A stretch of 64,000 nucleotides of DNA from Treponema sp. (GTDB taxonomy: Bacteria; Spirochaetota; Spirochaetia; Treponematales; Treponemataceae), in contig JAKSTP010000006.1 in assembly GCA_024402505.1 (NCBI GenBank), forward strand, positions 20,912 to 84,911, in the 5' to 3' direction. A program made the translations under genes and the position numbers. Shown in pieces: positions 9,264 to 17,792 of this stretch. The notes under the pieces were generated by a model. The model was not told where the DNA came from. It saw only the letters and a list, made by a program, of their open reading frames with translations, and searched no databases. Numbering within the stretch: position 1 is the stretch's first letter; every line of letters begins with the position of its first letter.

Positions 9264-10085
9264 TTATTTTACCATTTTCTGGTAAAGACAAGCCCATTCA
9301 GTTTTAAGGAATTCAAACTGTGTTTTCATTCCAAACAGTGACTCCGAATGCCCGATATAAAGATAAGACTGTGGTGCCATGGAATCGTAGAATCTGTTGA
9401 TTACGGCAAGCTGAGCTGGTTCGTCAAAATAAATCAAAACATTTCGGCAGAAAATAACGTCCAGGTTTCGTGCTCCAGAATCGTTCTTAAGGTTATGGTA
9501 GTCAAAATGAACTGTATCCATAATCTCTTTTTTCATCTGATAGCCGCCTTCTACCTTTGTAAAGAAACGTTCCAGATAATCGGCAGGAATACCATCAATT
9601 CGATTGTCGGCATAAAAGCCCTGCTGTCCTACCATAAGGGATTTAAGGGAAATGTCAGAGGCAGTTACCTTGAAAGTATATGGCGGTTTTACAATATCCT
9701 TAAGAATCATGGCGATTGTGTAAGGCTCTTCACCCGTAGAACAACCGGCACTCCATACACGGATTACATTATCGCGGCCATTGGCTTTTTTGTGCTCAAT
9801 TACCTTTGGAATAACGTAATTAATAAAGGCATCAAAGTGAGGCTGGTTCCGGAAGAAACGTGTCAGATTTGTTGTCACAGAATCGAGCATTACCTTCATT
9901 TCTTCTTTATCAGTAGTGATGATATTGTAATACTCTTTTGGTGTGGCAATCTGCTTTCGGTGAAGCAAATCCTTCATTCGGCTGTCCAGAATGGAACGGT
10001 TTGTTGCAGAGAATGTAATGCCACTTTCATCGTAGATCAATTTGCGGAAAAGTTCAAAGTCCGCATCAGTTAAAATATCTGCCAT
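9264..10085 (-). CDS. cheR: Chemotaxis protein methyltransferase CheR
   Basis: 273 residues. An N-terminal all-helical domain precedes the SAM-binding domain, with VWSAGCSTGEEPYT around residue 110 (motif I), FKVTASDIS and CRNVLIYFD typical of CheR. The C-terminus GHSESLFG is the conserved family ending. It transfers methyl groups from SAM to chemoreceptor glutamates. First gene of cheR-cheB. There is no Shine-Dalgarno; a near-consensus promoter ends 7 nt before the ATG, predicting a leaderless transcript. Confidence 0.96.
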   Translation of the reverse strand: MADILTDADFELFRKLIYDESGITFSATNRSILDSRMKDLLHRKQIATPKEYYNIITTDKEEMKVMLDSVTTNLTRFFRNQPHFDAFINYVIPKVIEHKKANGRDNVIRVWSAGCSTGEEPYTIAMILKDIVKPPYTFKVTASDISLKSLMVGQQGFYADNRIDGIPADYLERFFTKVEGGYQMKKEIMDTVHFDYHNLKNDSGARNLDVIFCRNVLIYFDEPAQLAVINRFYDSMAPQSYLYIGHSESLFGMKTQFEFLKTEWACLYQKMVK

Positions 10086-10092
10086 AAAGCAT

Positions 10093-10121
10093 ATTATATC
10101 TCAAAAATCTCTAATCTTCAA
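10093..10121 (-). promoter_or_regulatory. Promoter of cheR-cheB, predicted leaderless
   Basis: On the minus strand: TTGAAG (10121-10116), a 17-bp spacer, TATAAT (10098-10093), seven bases, then the cheR ATG at 10085. Confidence 0.7.
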
Positions 10122-10242
10122 GAAAAATATGCTTTATACCCTGATTAAGTGCATTTTCATTAGATTATCAATCTCCATTTTGCCGAAAAACCCATTTCAA
10201 ACACTATTAATATATGACTGAAATATTTTAAGGAGGTTTGTT

Positions 10243-11172
10243 TTGGTTAAAAGCAATCCGAAGTATAAAGACCGGCTCTTCTGCTCTATTTTTGGAAGTT
10301 CCGAGAATAAAGAATGGCTTCTGTCCATTGTAAACGCCATTTCCGACAGCCATTACACCATGGAAGATGAAATGGTCATTACAACGCTGGATGATGTTAT
10401 CTTCATTAAAATGAAAAATGATGTGTCATTTCTTTTGGACAACCAGATGTTTCTGTTTGAACACCAGAGTAGTTTTTGTCCCAACATGCCCTTGAGAGGA
10501 CTGTTATATTTTGCCCAGCTTTATGAATCCCTTCTTGAACAAAACGATATTGTTCTTTACTCATCTAAATTAATAAAAATTCCTTCTCCCCGTTTCTTTG
10601 TTTTTTACAATGGTAATAGGGAAGTAAGTGATCGTTCCGTTCTCAGACTTTCAGATGCCTTCATTGAATCAGGCAATGACGCTTATGGAGCCTTTGAATG
10701 GACAGCAACAATGCTGAATATTAATTACGGTCATAACAGTAAGCTTCTTGAAAAATGTAAACCTTTACAGGATTATTCCCGCTATGTTAAAATGGTACGT
10801 GACGGAATGAACAGTAGACTCACTTTATCTGAAGCCGTTGAGAAAGCTGTAAATTACGCTGTAGACCACGATTTTTTAAACGGTTATTTTAAGAAATGGA
10901 GAGGCGATGTTATGCTGAAAAGTATGGTCGAATTCGATGAAGAAAAATACAAAAAAGTAATAACAGAAGAAGCTCGTGAAGAAGGACTTGCCGAAGGGCG
11001 TAACATTGGTCTTGCCGAAGGTCTTGCCGAGGGGCGTAACATTGGTCTTGCTGAAGGAGAAAAAGAAGCCCGCCTGTCCATTGCACAAAATGCTTTGAAA
11101 ATGGGGATGTCTGCAACTCAGATTTCCCAATTAACCGGTCTAGCCGAAAGTGATGTTCTGAAACTTGCATAA
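10243..11172 (+). CDS. Rpn/PD-(D/E)XK family nuclease (transposase_31-like)
   Basis: 309 residues from a TTG start preceded by a strong AAGGAGG. The N-terminal PD-(D/E)XK nuclease fold shows DDVIFIKMKND followed by LLDNQMFLFEHQSSF, with the D...EhQ arrangement of the Rpn (recombination-promoting nuclease, YhgA-like) family. Proteins of this family are usually multicopy in spirochaete and Bacteroides genomes. Near the C-terminus is an internal repeat (EGRNIGLAEG twice, encoded by duplicated DNA around 10985-11060), then a helical tail resembling a small HTH. The biological role of the family is debated. No terminal inverted repeats were found around it, so it is not annotated as an insertion sequence. 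Confidence 0.85.
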   Translation: MVKSNPKYKDRLFCSIFGSSENKEWLLSIVNAISDSHYTMEDEMVITTLDDVIFIKMKNDVSFLLDNQMFLFEHQSSFCPNMPLRGLLYFAQLYESLLEQNDIVLYSSKLIKIPSPRFFVFYNGNREVSDRSVLRLSDAFIESGNDAYGAFEWTATMLNINYGHNSKLLEKCKPLQDYSRYVKMVRDGMNSRLTLSEAVEKAVNYAVDHDFLNGYFKKWRGDVMLKSMVEFDEEKYKKVITEEAREEGLAEGRNIGLAEGLAEGRNIGLAEGEKEARLSIAQNALKMGMSATQISQLTGLAESDVLKLA

Positions 11173-11180
11173 AAGAATAA

Positions 11181-11227
11181 GGGCTGCCACGAAAGACTTT
11201 ACTTTCAATGGGCAGCCCTTTTATTTT
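11181..11227. terminator. Bidirectional intrinsic terminator
   Basis: GGGCTGCC (11181-11188) and GGCAGCCC (11211-11218) form a perfect 8-bp stem with T-rich tracts on both sides. It serves the convergent Rpn gene and ilvB. Confidence 0.85.
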
Positions 11228-11240
11228 GCTGAGAAAAAAC

Positions 11241-12986
11241 TTAGTTTCTGATGGCGTCGATGTTGGCTTTTCCACCTGGAACAAATGGAAGAACGTCTTC
11301 TTCGCAGTCAACAAGAGCCTGTACGAAACAAGGTTTGTTCTGGCGGTTCATGTCGAAAGCTTTCTTGTACCATTCAGGATCTTTGTTAGCATCAACAACT
11401 TCAATTCCAAAACCAGCTGCAATGCTAAGAAGGTCAGGCTGGCGTCCGAAAATGCTGGCGGAATAGTTTTTATCGAAAAGGTATTTCTGCTGCTGGTAAA
11501 CCATTCCCAAAGTGCCGTTTTTGAAAACAACTACAGTAACCGGCAGGTTCAGTTCAGCCAGAGTGGCCATTTCCTGAATGTTCATCATGATTGAACCGTC
11601 ACCACTGAAACAAACAACTCTTTTGTCAGGATTTGCAAGGCTTGCTCCAAGGGCGGCAGGAAGTCCGAATCCCATGGTACCAAGGCTTCCTGATGTAAGG
11701 AAAGTGCGGGCCTTTTCAACAGGATAATACTGGGCGGCCCACATCTGGTGCTGACCAACATCGGTTGTTACGATAATGTCGCTGGCCTTAAGTCCGGCTT
11801 TTTCGGCAAGAGCAGGAACACTTGAAATAAATTCTCGAGGGTTTGTTTTTTCAGCACCGGCTGGACGTCCGCAGGTAAGTGAATCATTTTCTTTTTTAAC
11901 ATTCTGAATCTTTTCCAGCCAGACTGCCCGGGCTTCAGCACACTGCCATGCCTGAGCAAATTTTTCCTGTTTTTCTGCAGCCAGTTCTACAAGGATTGGG
12001 AAAACTGATTCTACATCGGCAACAACGCTTACGTCGCTGGCAATAATTTTATCAACTTCGGCTGCATCAACATCAATATGAATAACCTTGGCTTTTGGAC
12101 AGAACTTGCTTACAACGCCGGTAGCTCGGTCATCAAAACGAACACCTGCGGCAATTACAACGTCACTTTCGTACATTGCAACGTTGGCAGCATAACTTCC
12201 GTGCATACCAACCATTCCAATGTTCATTTCAGAAGATTTTGGAACGGCGCCAATTCCCATCAAACTAGTTACAACCGGCATTCTGTAAATCTTCAGGAAT
12301 TTTTCCAATCCTTTTGCGGCATCAACCGAGTTACATCCGCCACCACAGAAAAGAACCGGTTTTTTTGCATTGATAAGAATGTCGGTGATTTTGTCCATTT
12401 TATTGGCATATTCACTGGCCGGTGTATGGAATCGGATATCGCGAACCTTTGTATTTTCAATCTGAGGCCATGCGTTGAATTCACAGGTAGCCAGCTGAAC
12501 ATCTCGAGGAACATCAATAAGAACTGGTCCCGGGCGACCGCTTGTGGCAATGGCAAAGGCTTCCGGAATTGCAGTAAGCAGTTCTTCAGGAGATTTTACC
12601 ATGATTGAGTGCTTTGTAATTGAAAAGCTGAGTCCAAATGTATCTGCTTCCTGGAAAGCATCTGTTCCCAGAAGATAAGTATTTACCTGACCAGTAATGG
12701 CAATAATCGGGATTGAATCACAGCGTGCGTCGGCAATTGCTGTCAAAAGGTTCATGGCGCCTGGTCCTGAAGTTGCCATACAAACGGCTGGAACTCCAGT
12801 TGAGCGTGTCATGCCCTGTGCAATGAAACCTGCTGCCTGTTCGTGACGGACCAGAATGTGACGGATGGAACTTCTTTCCAACTCGTCGTACAAAGGCAAG
12901 ATTGAACCACCGGGAATTCCGGCTACTGTTTTAATACCAAAACTTTCCAAAAGATGCACAATAATTTCTGATCCTGTTTTTCGCAT
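11241..12986 (-). CDS. ilvB: Acetolactate synthase large (catalytic) subunit
   Basis: 581 residues, the usual length. It condenses two pyruvates (or pyruvate with 2-ketobutyrate) to acetohydroxy acids, the first common step of valine, leucine and isoleucine synthesis. ThDP-dependent: catalytic E49 in RHEQAAGF, the central FAD/rossmann-like domain, and the C-terminal ThDP/Mg motif starting GDGSIMM with the downstream N. No regulatory subunit gene (ilvN) lies next to it, so that partner must be elsewhere or absent. AAAAGGA precedes the ATG. ilvD lies 2.6 kb away in the opposite orientation with its own promoter. Confidence 0.95.
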   Translation of the reverse strand: MRKTGSEIIVHLLESFGIKTVAGIPGGSILPLYDELERSSIRHILVRHEQAAGFIAQGMTRSTGVPAVCMATSGPGAMNLLTAIADARCDSIPIIAITGQVNTYLLGTDAFQEADTFGLSFSITKHSIMVKSPEELLTAIPEAFAIATSGRPGPVLIDVPRDVQLATCEFNAWPQIENTKVRDIRFHTPASEYANKMDKITDILINAKKPVLFCGGGCNSVDAAKGLEKFLKIYRMPVVTSLMGIGAVPKSSEMNIGMVGMHGSYAANVAMYESDVVIAAGVRFDDRATGVVSKFCPKAKVIHIDVDAAEVDKIIASDVSVVADVESVFPILVELAAEKQEKFAQAWQCAEARAVWLEKIQNVKKENDSLTCGRPAGAEKTNPREFISSVPALAEKAGLKASDIIVTTDVGQHQMWAAQYYPVEKARTFLTSGSLGTMGFGLPAALGASLANPDKRVVCFSGDGSIMMNIQEMATLAELNLPVTVVVFKNGTLGMVYQQQKYLFDKNYSASIFGRQPDLLSIAAGFGIEVVDANKDPEWYKKAFDMNRQNKPCFVQALVDCEEDVLPFVPGGKANIDAIRN

Positions 12987-13056
12987 GCTTTTTTTTCCTT
13001 TTGATTAGAGATATAATTAAGAAAGTTTATCACATTTTTTATAAATAATCAAACAA

Positions 13057-13431
13057 ATGAAGCGACACTTAAGTTTTGACATTATAATTGCAGTTCTCTT
13101 CGCCGCTGTACTGGCTTTTTCCCTCTGGAATCTGGTGGGATTACGGTCAAAAAACAAGGGAAAATCCATGGTGATTGTTGAAGCTCCAGGCCAGCGATAC
13201 ATCTACCCTTTAGACATAAACCGTGAAGTAGAAATTCCAGGAGTTTTAGGGGACACCGTGGTCAAAATTGAAGACGGTCGCGCCTGGGTAGTAGAGTCTC
13301 CCTGCGCCAACAAGATTTGTGTACAGGCAGGAAAATTAAATCACGGAGGACAGTGGGCCAGCTGCCTTCCAAATGCCGTTTTTGTAAAAATTGAAGGACA
13401 ATCCGAAAACAACAGTTACGACGTATATTGA
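13057..13431 (+). CDS. NusG domain II-containing membrane-anchored protein
   Basis: 124 residues. One N-terminal membrane helix (about residues 5-27) is followed by a small beta-rich NusG-II domain: VVKIEDGRAWVVESPCANKICV and the ending GQWASCLPNAVFVKI. The paired cysteines of this family are present. Such proteins commonly sit beside ApbE and Gx-transporter genes, as here, where those two run in the opposite direction. Function is unproven; it is not the transcription factor NusG. No Shine-Dalgarno; an AATAAT lies 7 nt before the ATG, so a leaderless start is possible. Confidence 0.85.
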   Translation: MKRHLSFDIIIAVLFAAVLAFSLWNLVGLRSKNKGKSMVIVEAPGQRYIYPLDINREVEIPGVLGDTVVKIEDGRAWVVESPCANKICVQAGKLNHGGQWASCLPNAVFVKIEGQSENNSYDVY

Positions 13432-13433
13432 CC

Positions 13434-13475
13434 AAATCACTTTCCGAGAGAAAGAATCCCTCACGGTGATTTTTT
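13434..13475. terminator. Intrinsic terminator between convergent genes
   Basis: AAATCAC (13434-13440) pairs with GTGATTT (13466 onward), followed by a T-run. It closes the NusG-II transcript and reaches the apbE stop. Confidence 0.55.
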
Positions 13476-14457
13476 AATCTTCAGTTATATAAACTTCTCC
13501 GTCTGTTCCTATGAAAACGGCCTTAAACTGTACTCCCAAAGCTTCTTCCAGCGCCGGCTTCATTTCAAGGGATTTTTCTTTTCCAAGAACAAACAGCGTT
13601 GTTGAAAGAATGTCGCAGGCAAAACTAGATCTGCTGATTATGCTTACTGAGGCAAGTCCGTTGTCTGCAGGCCAGCCGGTGTTTGGATCAAGAATATGGT
13701 GATATCGTTTTCCGCCGGCTTCAAAATATCGTTCATAATTGCCGCTGGTTACAACTGAGGCCGATTCTGTCTGGATGCGGACAAGTGGTTCTCCCGTTGG
13801 ATCATCTGGATTTTTTATTCCTACATTCCAAAGTGAGTGATCAGGTTTTTCGCCAAAAACATAAACGTTTCCGCCAAGATCCACCACAGCCCGTTTTACT
13901 TTGTTTTCTTCAAGGATTTCAACTATTTTGTCGGTGGCATAACCTTTTACCACAGCCCCAAAGTTGTACCCCGAAAGGGAAAGTGCTTCTTCAATTTCAG
14001 CTTCGGAAGGCACTCTGGGATTTTCTCCGTTGATGTCCCACAGTTTGATAAGTGGATCCAGGGTGACATCCAAAGCACCGCCTGTAAGATCATAAACAGT
14101 TTTAGAAGCCGAAAGCACCTGTAAAAAATGATCCGAAATCTGTGCCTGGCCCTTGCCTGTGTCATTCTGAGCGTATTCGAAGAATCTTTCTTTACTCTGT
14201 CCTTTCAAAAGCCCATTCAATCTGCACACTTCTGAATCGGATCTTGTGGCGCTGAAAGTATTTTCCATTTCGGTAAGAAGTGCCCCTATTTTGTCGTACA
14301 ATTCCCGGCTTCCATCCTCATATGCGTTCACCGTACACACAGTGTCCATCACAAACCAGACAGGAGGATCTATGGCTTTTTTCTTTGAACATGATGAAAA
14401 TGTACAGACAAATCCCACAAAAAGCAGGGTTATTAAAACTATTTTACATTTTGCCAT
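13474..14457 (-). CDS. apbE: FAD:protein FMN transferase (ApbE lipoprotein)
   Basis: 327 residues. The signal peptide ends in a lipobox with C23 (CTFSSC), so the protein is a lipoprotein. It carries ApbE hallmarks: FVMDTVCTVNAY near the N-terminus, AVVKGYATDKIV, RAVVDLGGNVYVFG, and the HHILDPNTGWPA motif; the D/T Mg-binding region follows (SFACDILSTTLFVLG). ApbE attaches FMN to a Thr/Ser in flavoproteins such as the Rnf and Nqr subunits. It overlaps the 3' end of the upstream Gx-transporter gene by 19 nt, so the two are translated together. Confidence 0.94.
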   Translation of the reverse strand: MAKCKIVLITLLFVGFVCTFSSCSKKKAIDPPVWFVMDTVCTVNAYEDGSRELYDKIGALLTEMENTFSATRSDSEVCRLNGLLKGQSKERFFEYAQNDTGKGQAQISDHFLQVLSASKTVYDLTGGALDVTLDPLIKLWDINGENPRVPSEAEIEEALSLSGYNFGAVVKGYATDKIVEILEENKVKRAVVDLGGNVYVFGEKPDHSLWNVGIKNPDDPTGEPLVRIQTESASVVTSGNYERYFEAGGKRYHHILDPNTGWPADNGLASVSIISRSSFACDILSTTLFVLGKEKSLEMKPALEEALGVQFKAVFIGTDGEVYITED

Positions 14458-15542
14458 ACTTCACAAAGCCTCATATCAATATATGCAATCAGGGATTTTC
14501 TATTTTTTTTAGCTTCAGTTTTTCCGTCCACATTAAGTTCGCCAAAAATACCAAAAACTTCGCTTACAAACTGGCCAACTTTTCCAGGAAGATGAATCTG
14601 GCGGTTTACGGCAAACTTACTCACCACAACCATGGCACACAGCTTTCCGCTTTTCAAAAGTCCCGAAACCAAAGGAATGTCGGTCACCTTAAAAGAGCCG
14701 TATTGCCAGAGTATTTTTCCTGCAGGACTAAGAAGTTCCAGAAAAGTAACCGAGGCAATTATCAAAAGTGGAGAAAGGATGCGGACTTTTTTGTATTTTA
14801 TCAGATTCAGCACAAGGAACAAAAGAAAGATTCCGTACACCACGTAAAGAGAGGAAGTGATCAGAATAGTAACAAAGGCTGCCAGGGAGACTGCTAGTGA
14901 CAAATAGACCTTCCAATAAGATTCCTCGACTTCGCTCGGAATGACAGGGGTCTCCCTTGGAATGACAGGTTTCTCGCTCGGAATGACAAAAGGGTCTTTG
15001 TCATCCTGAGCGGAGTCGAAGGATCTTTTCCGTGAATCCGCATGTACCATTTCTACAAAACGGCTTTTTTTCCAGAAAAGATTCATGAACACTCCAAGTA
15101 CGCCGGAACACACAAAACCAGCCGCCAGCAGCAAAGGGGCAACGTAGGAAATATTTTCACCGAACATCACAAACTTTGCCACCAGAATCTGAGCCAGGTT
15201 ATTCATCAATCCGCCAAAAAGACTGATGCCGAACCAGCTTACAAGGCCCCGTTTTCCTCCTACCAGATGATAAATCAACATCATGCCGAAGCCCGAAGCC
15301 AGCGTACCTGCAAGAGAAAAAATAAATACGTAGGAAAAAAGTGTACCTGAAACAAAAGCCTGAAGAAGAACCTTCAGAAAAATAAGAAGGATGGTTTCTT
15401 TTATCGAAAGAAGTGCAAGACCGGCCATTATAGGAAGATTTGCCAGTCCCAGCCTCATAAATGGAAGGGGTTTTGGAATAGCCATTTCTACGGCTGCAAG
15501 AAAGAAACACAATGCTGAAAAGAATGCTAACCTGTTTTTCAT
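14439..15542 (-). CDS. Gx transporter / heptaprenyl diphosphate synthase component I-like membrane protein carrying an in-frame palindromic repeat
   Basis: 367 residues. Residues 1-170 are the hydrophobic domain annotated as heptaprenyl diphosphate synthase component I or Gx transporter (MAIPKPLPFMRLGLANLPIM near the start is typical), resembling ECF S components. Residues about 173-208 are encoded by a composite palindromic repeat (14919-15026, 108 bp, a multiple of three) and read SFDSAQDD and VIPSEVEES. Residues 209-367 form a second hydrophobic region that vaguely resembles an ECF T component; this is an inference. The repeat thus lies exactly at a domain junction. The promoter has TATAAT (15566-15561) and AAAGGA precedes the ATG. 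It is operonic with apbE. Confidence 0.85.
   Translation of the reverse strand: MKNRLAFFSALCFFLAAVEMAIPKPLPFMRLGLANLPIMAGLALLSIKETILLIFLKVLLQAFVSGTLFSYVFIFSLAGTLASGFGMMLIYHLVGGKRGLVSWFGISLFGGLMNNLAQILVAKFVMFGENISYVAPLLLAAGFVCSGVLGVFMNLFWKKSRFVEMVHADSRKRSFDSAQDDKDPFVIPSEKPVIPRETPVIPSEVEESYWKVYLSLAVSLAAFVTILITSSLYVVYGIFLLFLVLNLIKYKKVRILSPLLIIASVTFLELLSPAGKILWQYGSFKVTDIPLVSGLLKSGKLCAMVVVSKFAVNRQIHLPGKVGQFVSEVFGIFGELNVDGKTEAKKNRKSLIAYIDMRLCEVWQNVK
14919..15026. repeat. Composite TGTCAT-type palindromic repeat inside a coding sequence
   Basis: The left end is a full unit (AGATTCCTCGACTTCGCTCG then GAATGACA); two degenerate 21-bp tandem units ending GGAATGACA follow; the right end is an inverted full unit (TGTCATCCTGAGCGGAGTCG then AAGGATCT). 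It preserves the reading frame of the Gx-transporter gene. Confidence 0.85.
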
Positions 15543-15581
15543 GTCCTTTTATCTTCCACTATTATAGTGTAATTTTAGCAG

Positions 15582-15604
15582 ATAAGTGATATAATTTCAC
15601 TTAT
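15582..15604 (+). promoter_or_regulatory. Operator-like palindrome across the ilvD -10 box
   Basis: ATAAGTGA (15582-15589) and TCACTTAT (15597-15604) form a perfect 8-bp inverted repeat around TATAAT (15590-15595). A repressor bound here would block the promoter. No matching copy was seen upstream of ilvB. Confidence 0.5.
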
Positions 15605-15639
15605 ACTTAATCAAATTTAATATTTTTGGAGTCTTTTTT

Positions 15640-17325
15640 ATGAAAAGTGATAACGCTAAGAAGGGTATTGCCCGTGCCCCACACCGTTCGTTGTTTTACG
15701 CAATGGGATATACTGATGAAGAACTTGCAAAACCACTGGTAGGTGTTTGCTGCGCCAAAAACGAGATTATTCCAGGTCACATTGAACTGGACCGCATTGC
15801 CGACGCTGTAAAAGCCGGTATCCGTATGGCAGGCGGAACTCCAATCGAATTCCCTGCAATCGGTGTTTGTGACGGTATTGCCATGGGTCACGAAGGAATG
15901 AAATATTCTCTGGTTACACGTGAACTCATTGCAGACTCTGTAGAATGTGTTGCAAAAGCCCACCAGTTTGACGCCCTTGTTATGATTCCAAACTGTGACA
16001 AAATCGTTCCTGGTATGTTGATGGCCGCTGCCCGCCTGGATCTTCCAACTGTTTTTGTAAGTGGTGGTCCAATGATGCCAGGTCACCTTCCTGGAAACGA
16101 CTGCTCAAATCCTTACAGCGGAAAAAATCTATCCCTCACAGATATGTTTGAAGCCGTTGGTGGTGTTGCATCAGGAAAAGTAACTGAAGAACAGCTTAAA
16201 GAAATGGAACTGATTGCCTGTCCTGGATGCGGTGCTTGTTCTGGTATGTTCACTGCAAACTCAATGAACTGTCTTACAGAAACCTTGGGTCTTGGTCTTC
16301 CAGGAAACGGAACAATCCCTGCTACAACCGGACGCCGAATCATGCTTGCAAAACACGCCGGTATGCAGGTTATGGAACTTTACAACAAGGGAATTACTGC
16401 CCGCCAGCTTATGACAAAGGATCACTTTACAAATGCTCTGGCTGCCGACATGGCCCTTGGATGTTCTTCAAACACAATGCTCCACCTTCCTGCCATTGCC
16501 CACGAAGCAGGACTTACAATCGACCTTCACGAAGTAAACGATATTTCTAACCGCACACCAAACCTTTGTCACCTGGCTCCAGCCGGTCACACTTTCATGT
16601 GCGAACTTGATGATGCTGGTGGCGTTCAGGCTGTACTTGCAGAACTTGCAAAGAAAAACCTTATCAACACAAGTGTACTTACTGCCACAGGTAAAACAAT
16701 CGCCGAAAACATCAAAGGTGTTGAAAACCGCAACCCTGAAGTTCTTCGTCCTATCGAAAACCCATTCAGCGACAACGGTGGAATTGCCATCCTCTTTGGA
16801 AACCTGGCACCAAACGGTACAGTTGTAAAACGAAGTGCCTGTGCTAAAGAATTGATGAAACACACTGGTCCAGCCCGCGTATTCAATGACGAAAGCGAAG
16901 CCATGGATGCCGTTCAGAAACAGCAGATTAAACCTGGTGATGTTGTAGTTATCCGTTACGAAGGTCCAAAAGGTGGTCCTGGTATGCGCGAAATGCTTGC
17001 CGTTACTGCCGCTCTTGCTGGTCAGGGACTTGATAAAGAAGTTGCCCTCATTACAGACGGACGTTTCTCTGGTGCAACCCGCGGTGCTTCCCTTGGACAC
17101 TGTTCTCCAGAAGCTGCTGTTGGTGGACCAATTGCTCTTGTTGAAGAAGGCGATCTTATTGAACTGGACATCAACAACTACAAGATCACTCTTAAAGTAA
17201 GTGATGAAGAATTGGCTAACCGTAAAGCAAAATGGGTATGTCCAGAACCAAAAGTAAAAACAGGTTACCTTGCCCGCTACGCTAAACTTGTAAGTTCCGC
17301 CGACCAGGGTGCTATACTGCAGTAG
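15640..17325 (+). CDS. ilvD: Dihydroxy-acid dehydratase
   Basis: 561 residues, full length. It dehydrates 2,3-dihydroxy-3-methylbutanoate and its ethyl homologue to 2-keto acids in branched-chain amino acid synthesis. Iron-sulfur ligand cysteines are seen in VCCAKNE (~37-38), MIPNCDKI (C119) and the signature [17 protein letters not shown] (194-210). The second signature region [11 protein letters not shown] and GHCSPEA are also present. A TTGGAG site precedes the ATG. Codon use favours the patterns also seen in GH94, purB and xylB here, which suggests high expression. Confidence 0.97.
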   Translation: MKSDNAKKGIARAPHRSLFYAMGYTDEELAKPLVGVCCAKNEIIPGHIELDRIADAVKAGIRMAGGTPIEFPAIGVCDGIAMGHEGMKYSLVTRELIADSVECVAKAHQFDALVMIPNCDKIVPGMLMAAARLDLPTVFVSGGPMMPGHLPGNDCSNPYSGKNLSLTDMFEAVGGVASGKVTEEQLKEMELIACPGCGACSGMFTANSMNCLTETLGLGLPGNGTIPATTGRRIMLAKHAGMQVMELYNKGITARQLMTKDHFTNALAADMALGCSSNTMLHLPAIAHEAGLTIDLHEVNDISNRTPNLCHLAPAGHTFMCELDDAGGVQAVLAELAKKNLINTSVLTATGKTIAENIKGVENRNPEVLRPIENPFSDNGGIAILFGNLAPNGTVVKRSACAKELMKHTGPARVFNDESEAMDAVQKQQIKPGDVVVIRYEGPKGGPGMREMLAVTAALAGQGLDKEVALITDGRFSGATRGASLGHCSPEAAVGGPIALVEEGDLIELDINNYKITLKVSDEELANRKAKWVCPEPKVKTGYLARYAKLVSSADQGAILQ

Positions 17326-17345
17326 AAAAGGTGAAACACGTAAAC

Positions 17346-17372
17346 TGTCATGCTGAACTCGTTTCAGCATCT
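17346..17372 (+). repeat. TGTCAT-type palindromic repeat, left of the GIY-YIG gene
   Basis: It begins TGTCATGCTGAACTCG and ends TTTCAGCATCT: a hairpin with inner stem CTGAA/TTCAG. It is inverted relative to the copy at 17746-17772 on the other side of the GIY-YIG gene. Confidence 0.85.
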
Positions 17373-17385
17373 TAGTAAAATTTTA

Positions 17386-17419
17386 AGGGGCTGCTTAGAA
17401 TAATTAGCAGCCCCTTTTT
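17386..17419. terminator. Intrinsic terminator after ilvD
   Basis: AGGGGCTGCT (17386-17395) pairs perfectly with AGCAGCCCCT (17405-17414), followed by TTTTTA. It can also serve the convergent GIY-YIG gene. Confidence 0.9.
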
Positions 17420-17441
17420 ATTATGTTTTTATATCTAAAAC

Positions 17442-17723
17442 TTAGATAGATAAATCTTTCCAATCTTTATTCATCTGATTAACAAGATTATTTTTCCATT
17501 CACGGTGCCAGTTTTTTAGTTGCTTTTCTCTCTTTATTGCAGCACTTATATCATTACACTCCTCAAAATAAACTAATTTTTCACAATTAAATTGATCTGT
17601 AAAACCTTCATATATGTGATTCTTATGTTGCTGAACGCGTTTTTTTAAATCACTAGTTACTCCTATATACAAAACCGAGTTTGAAACATTTGTCATAAAA
17701 TACACATATCCTTTTTCTGGCAT
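17442..17723 (-). CDS. Small GIY-YIG endonuclease-domain protein
   Basis: 93 residues. The GIY-YIG core is complete: YVYFM (6-10) and LYIGVTSD (18-25) as the two conserved strands, catalytic R29 in LKKRVQQH, and the metal-binding E66 in IKREKQLKNW. There is no extra DNA-binding domain, so it resembles the single-domain UPF0213/YhbQ-like group. The start at 17723 has AGAGGA 4-5 nt upstream; the frame remains open 21 codons further through a palindromic repeat (reading VILNLFQDL), which is not thought to be translated. Inverted copies of that repeat lie on both sides of the gene (17346-17372 and 17746-17772), an arrangement like RAYT transposase genes flanked by REPs. Confidence 0.9.
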   Translation of the reverse strand: MPEKGYVYFMTNVSNSVLYIGVTSDLKKRVQQHKNHIYEGFTDQFNCEKLVYFEECNDISAAIKREKQLKNWHREWKNNLVNQMNKDWKDLSI

Positions 17724-17745
17724 AACGTCCTCTTTTACAATATTA

Positions 17746-17772
17746 AGATCCTGAAACAAGTTCAGGATGACA
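17746..17772 (-). repeat. TGTCAT-type palindromic repeat, right of the GIY-YIG gene
   Basis: On the plus strand it starts AGATCCTGAAACAAG and ends TTCAGGATGACA. It is the inverse orientation of the copy at 17346 and lies 23 nt upstream of the GIY-YIG start codon. Confidence 0.85.
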
Positions 17773-17792
17773 AGTTTTCTGTTCACCCCTTC

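Noticed and set aside
9348..10073. 241-codon plus-strand frame
   Set aside because: Antisense shadow of cheR with no start signal.
10243..11172. Rpn gene as a complete insertion sequence
   Set aside because: No terminal inverted repeats or target duplication found; flanked by an ordinary leader and terminator.
16468..17370. 300-codon open frame on the minus strand opposite ilvD
   Set aside because: No ribosome site or family; it is the antisense shadow of a strongly codon-biased gene, extended by a palindromic repeat.
17724..17786. 21-codon N-terminal extension of the GIY-YIG protein
   Set aside because: It only translates the palindromic repeat; a good ribosome site precedes the internal ATG.
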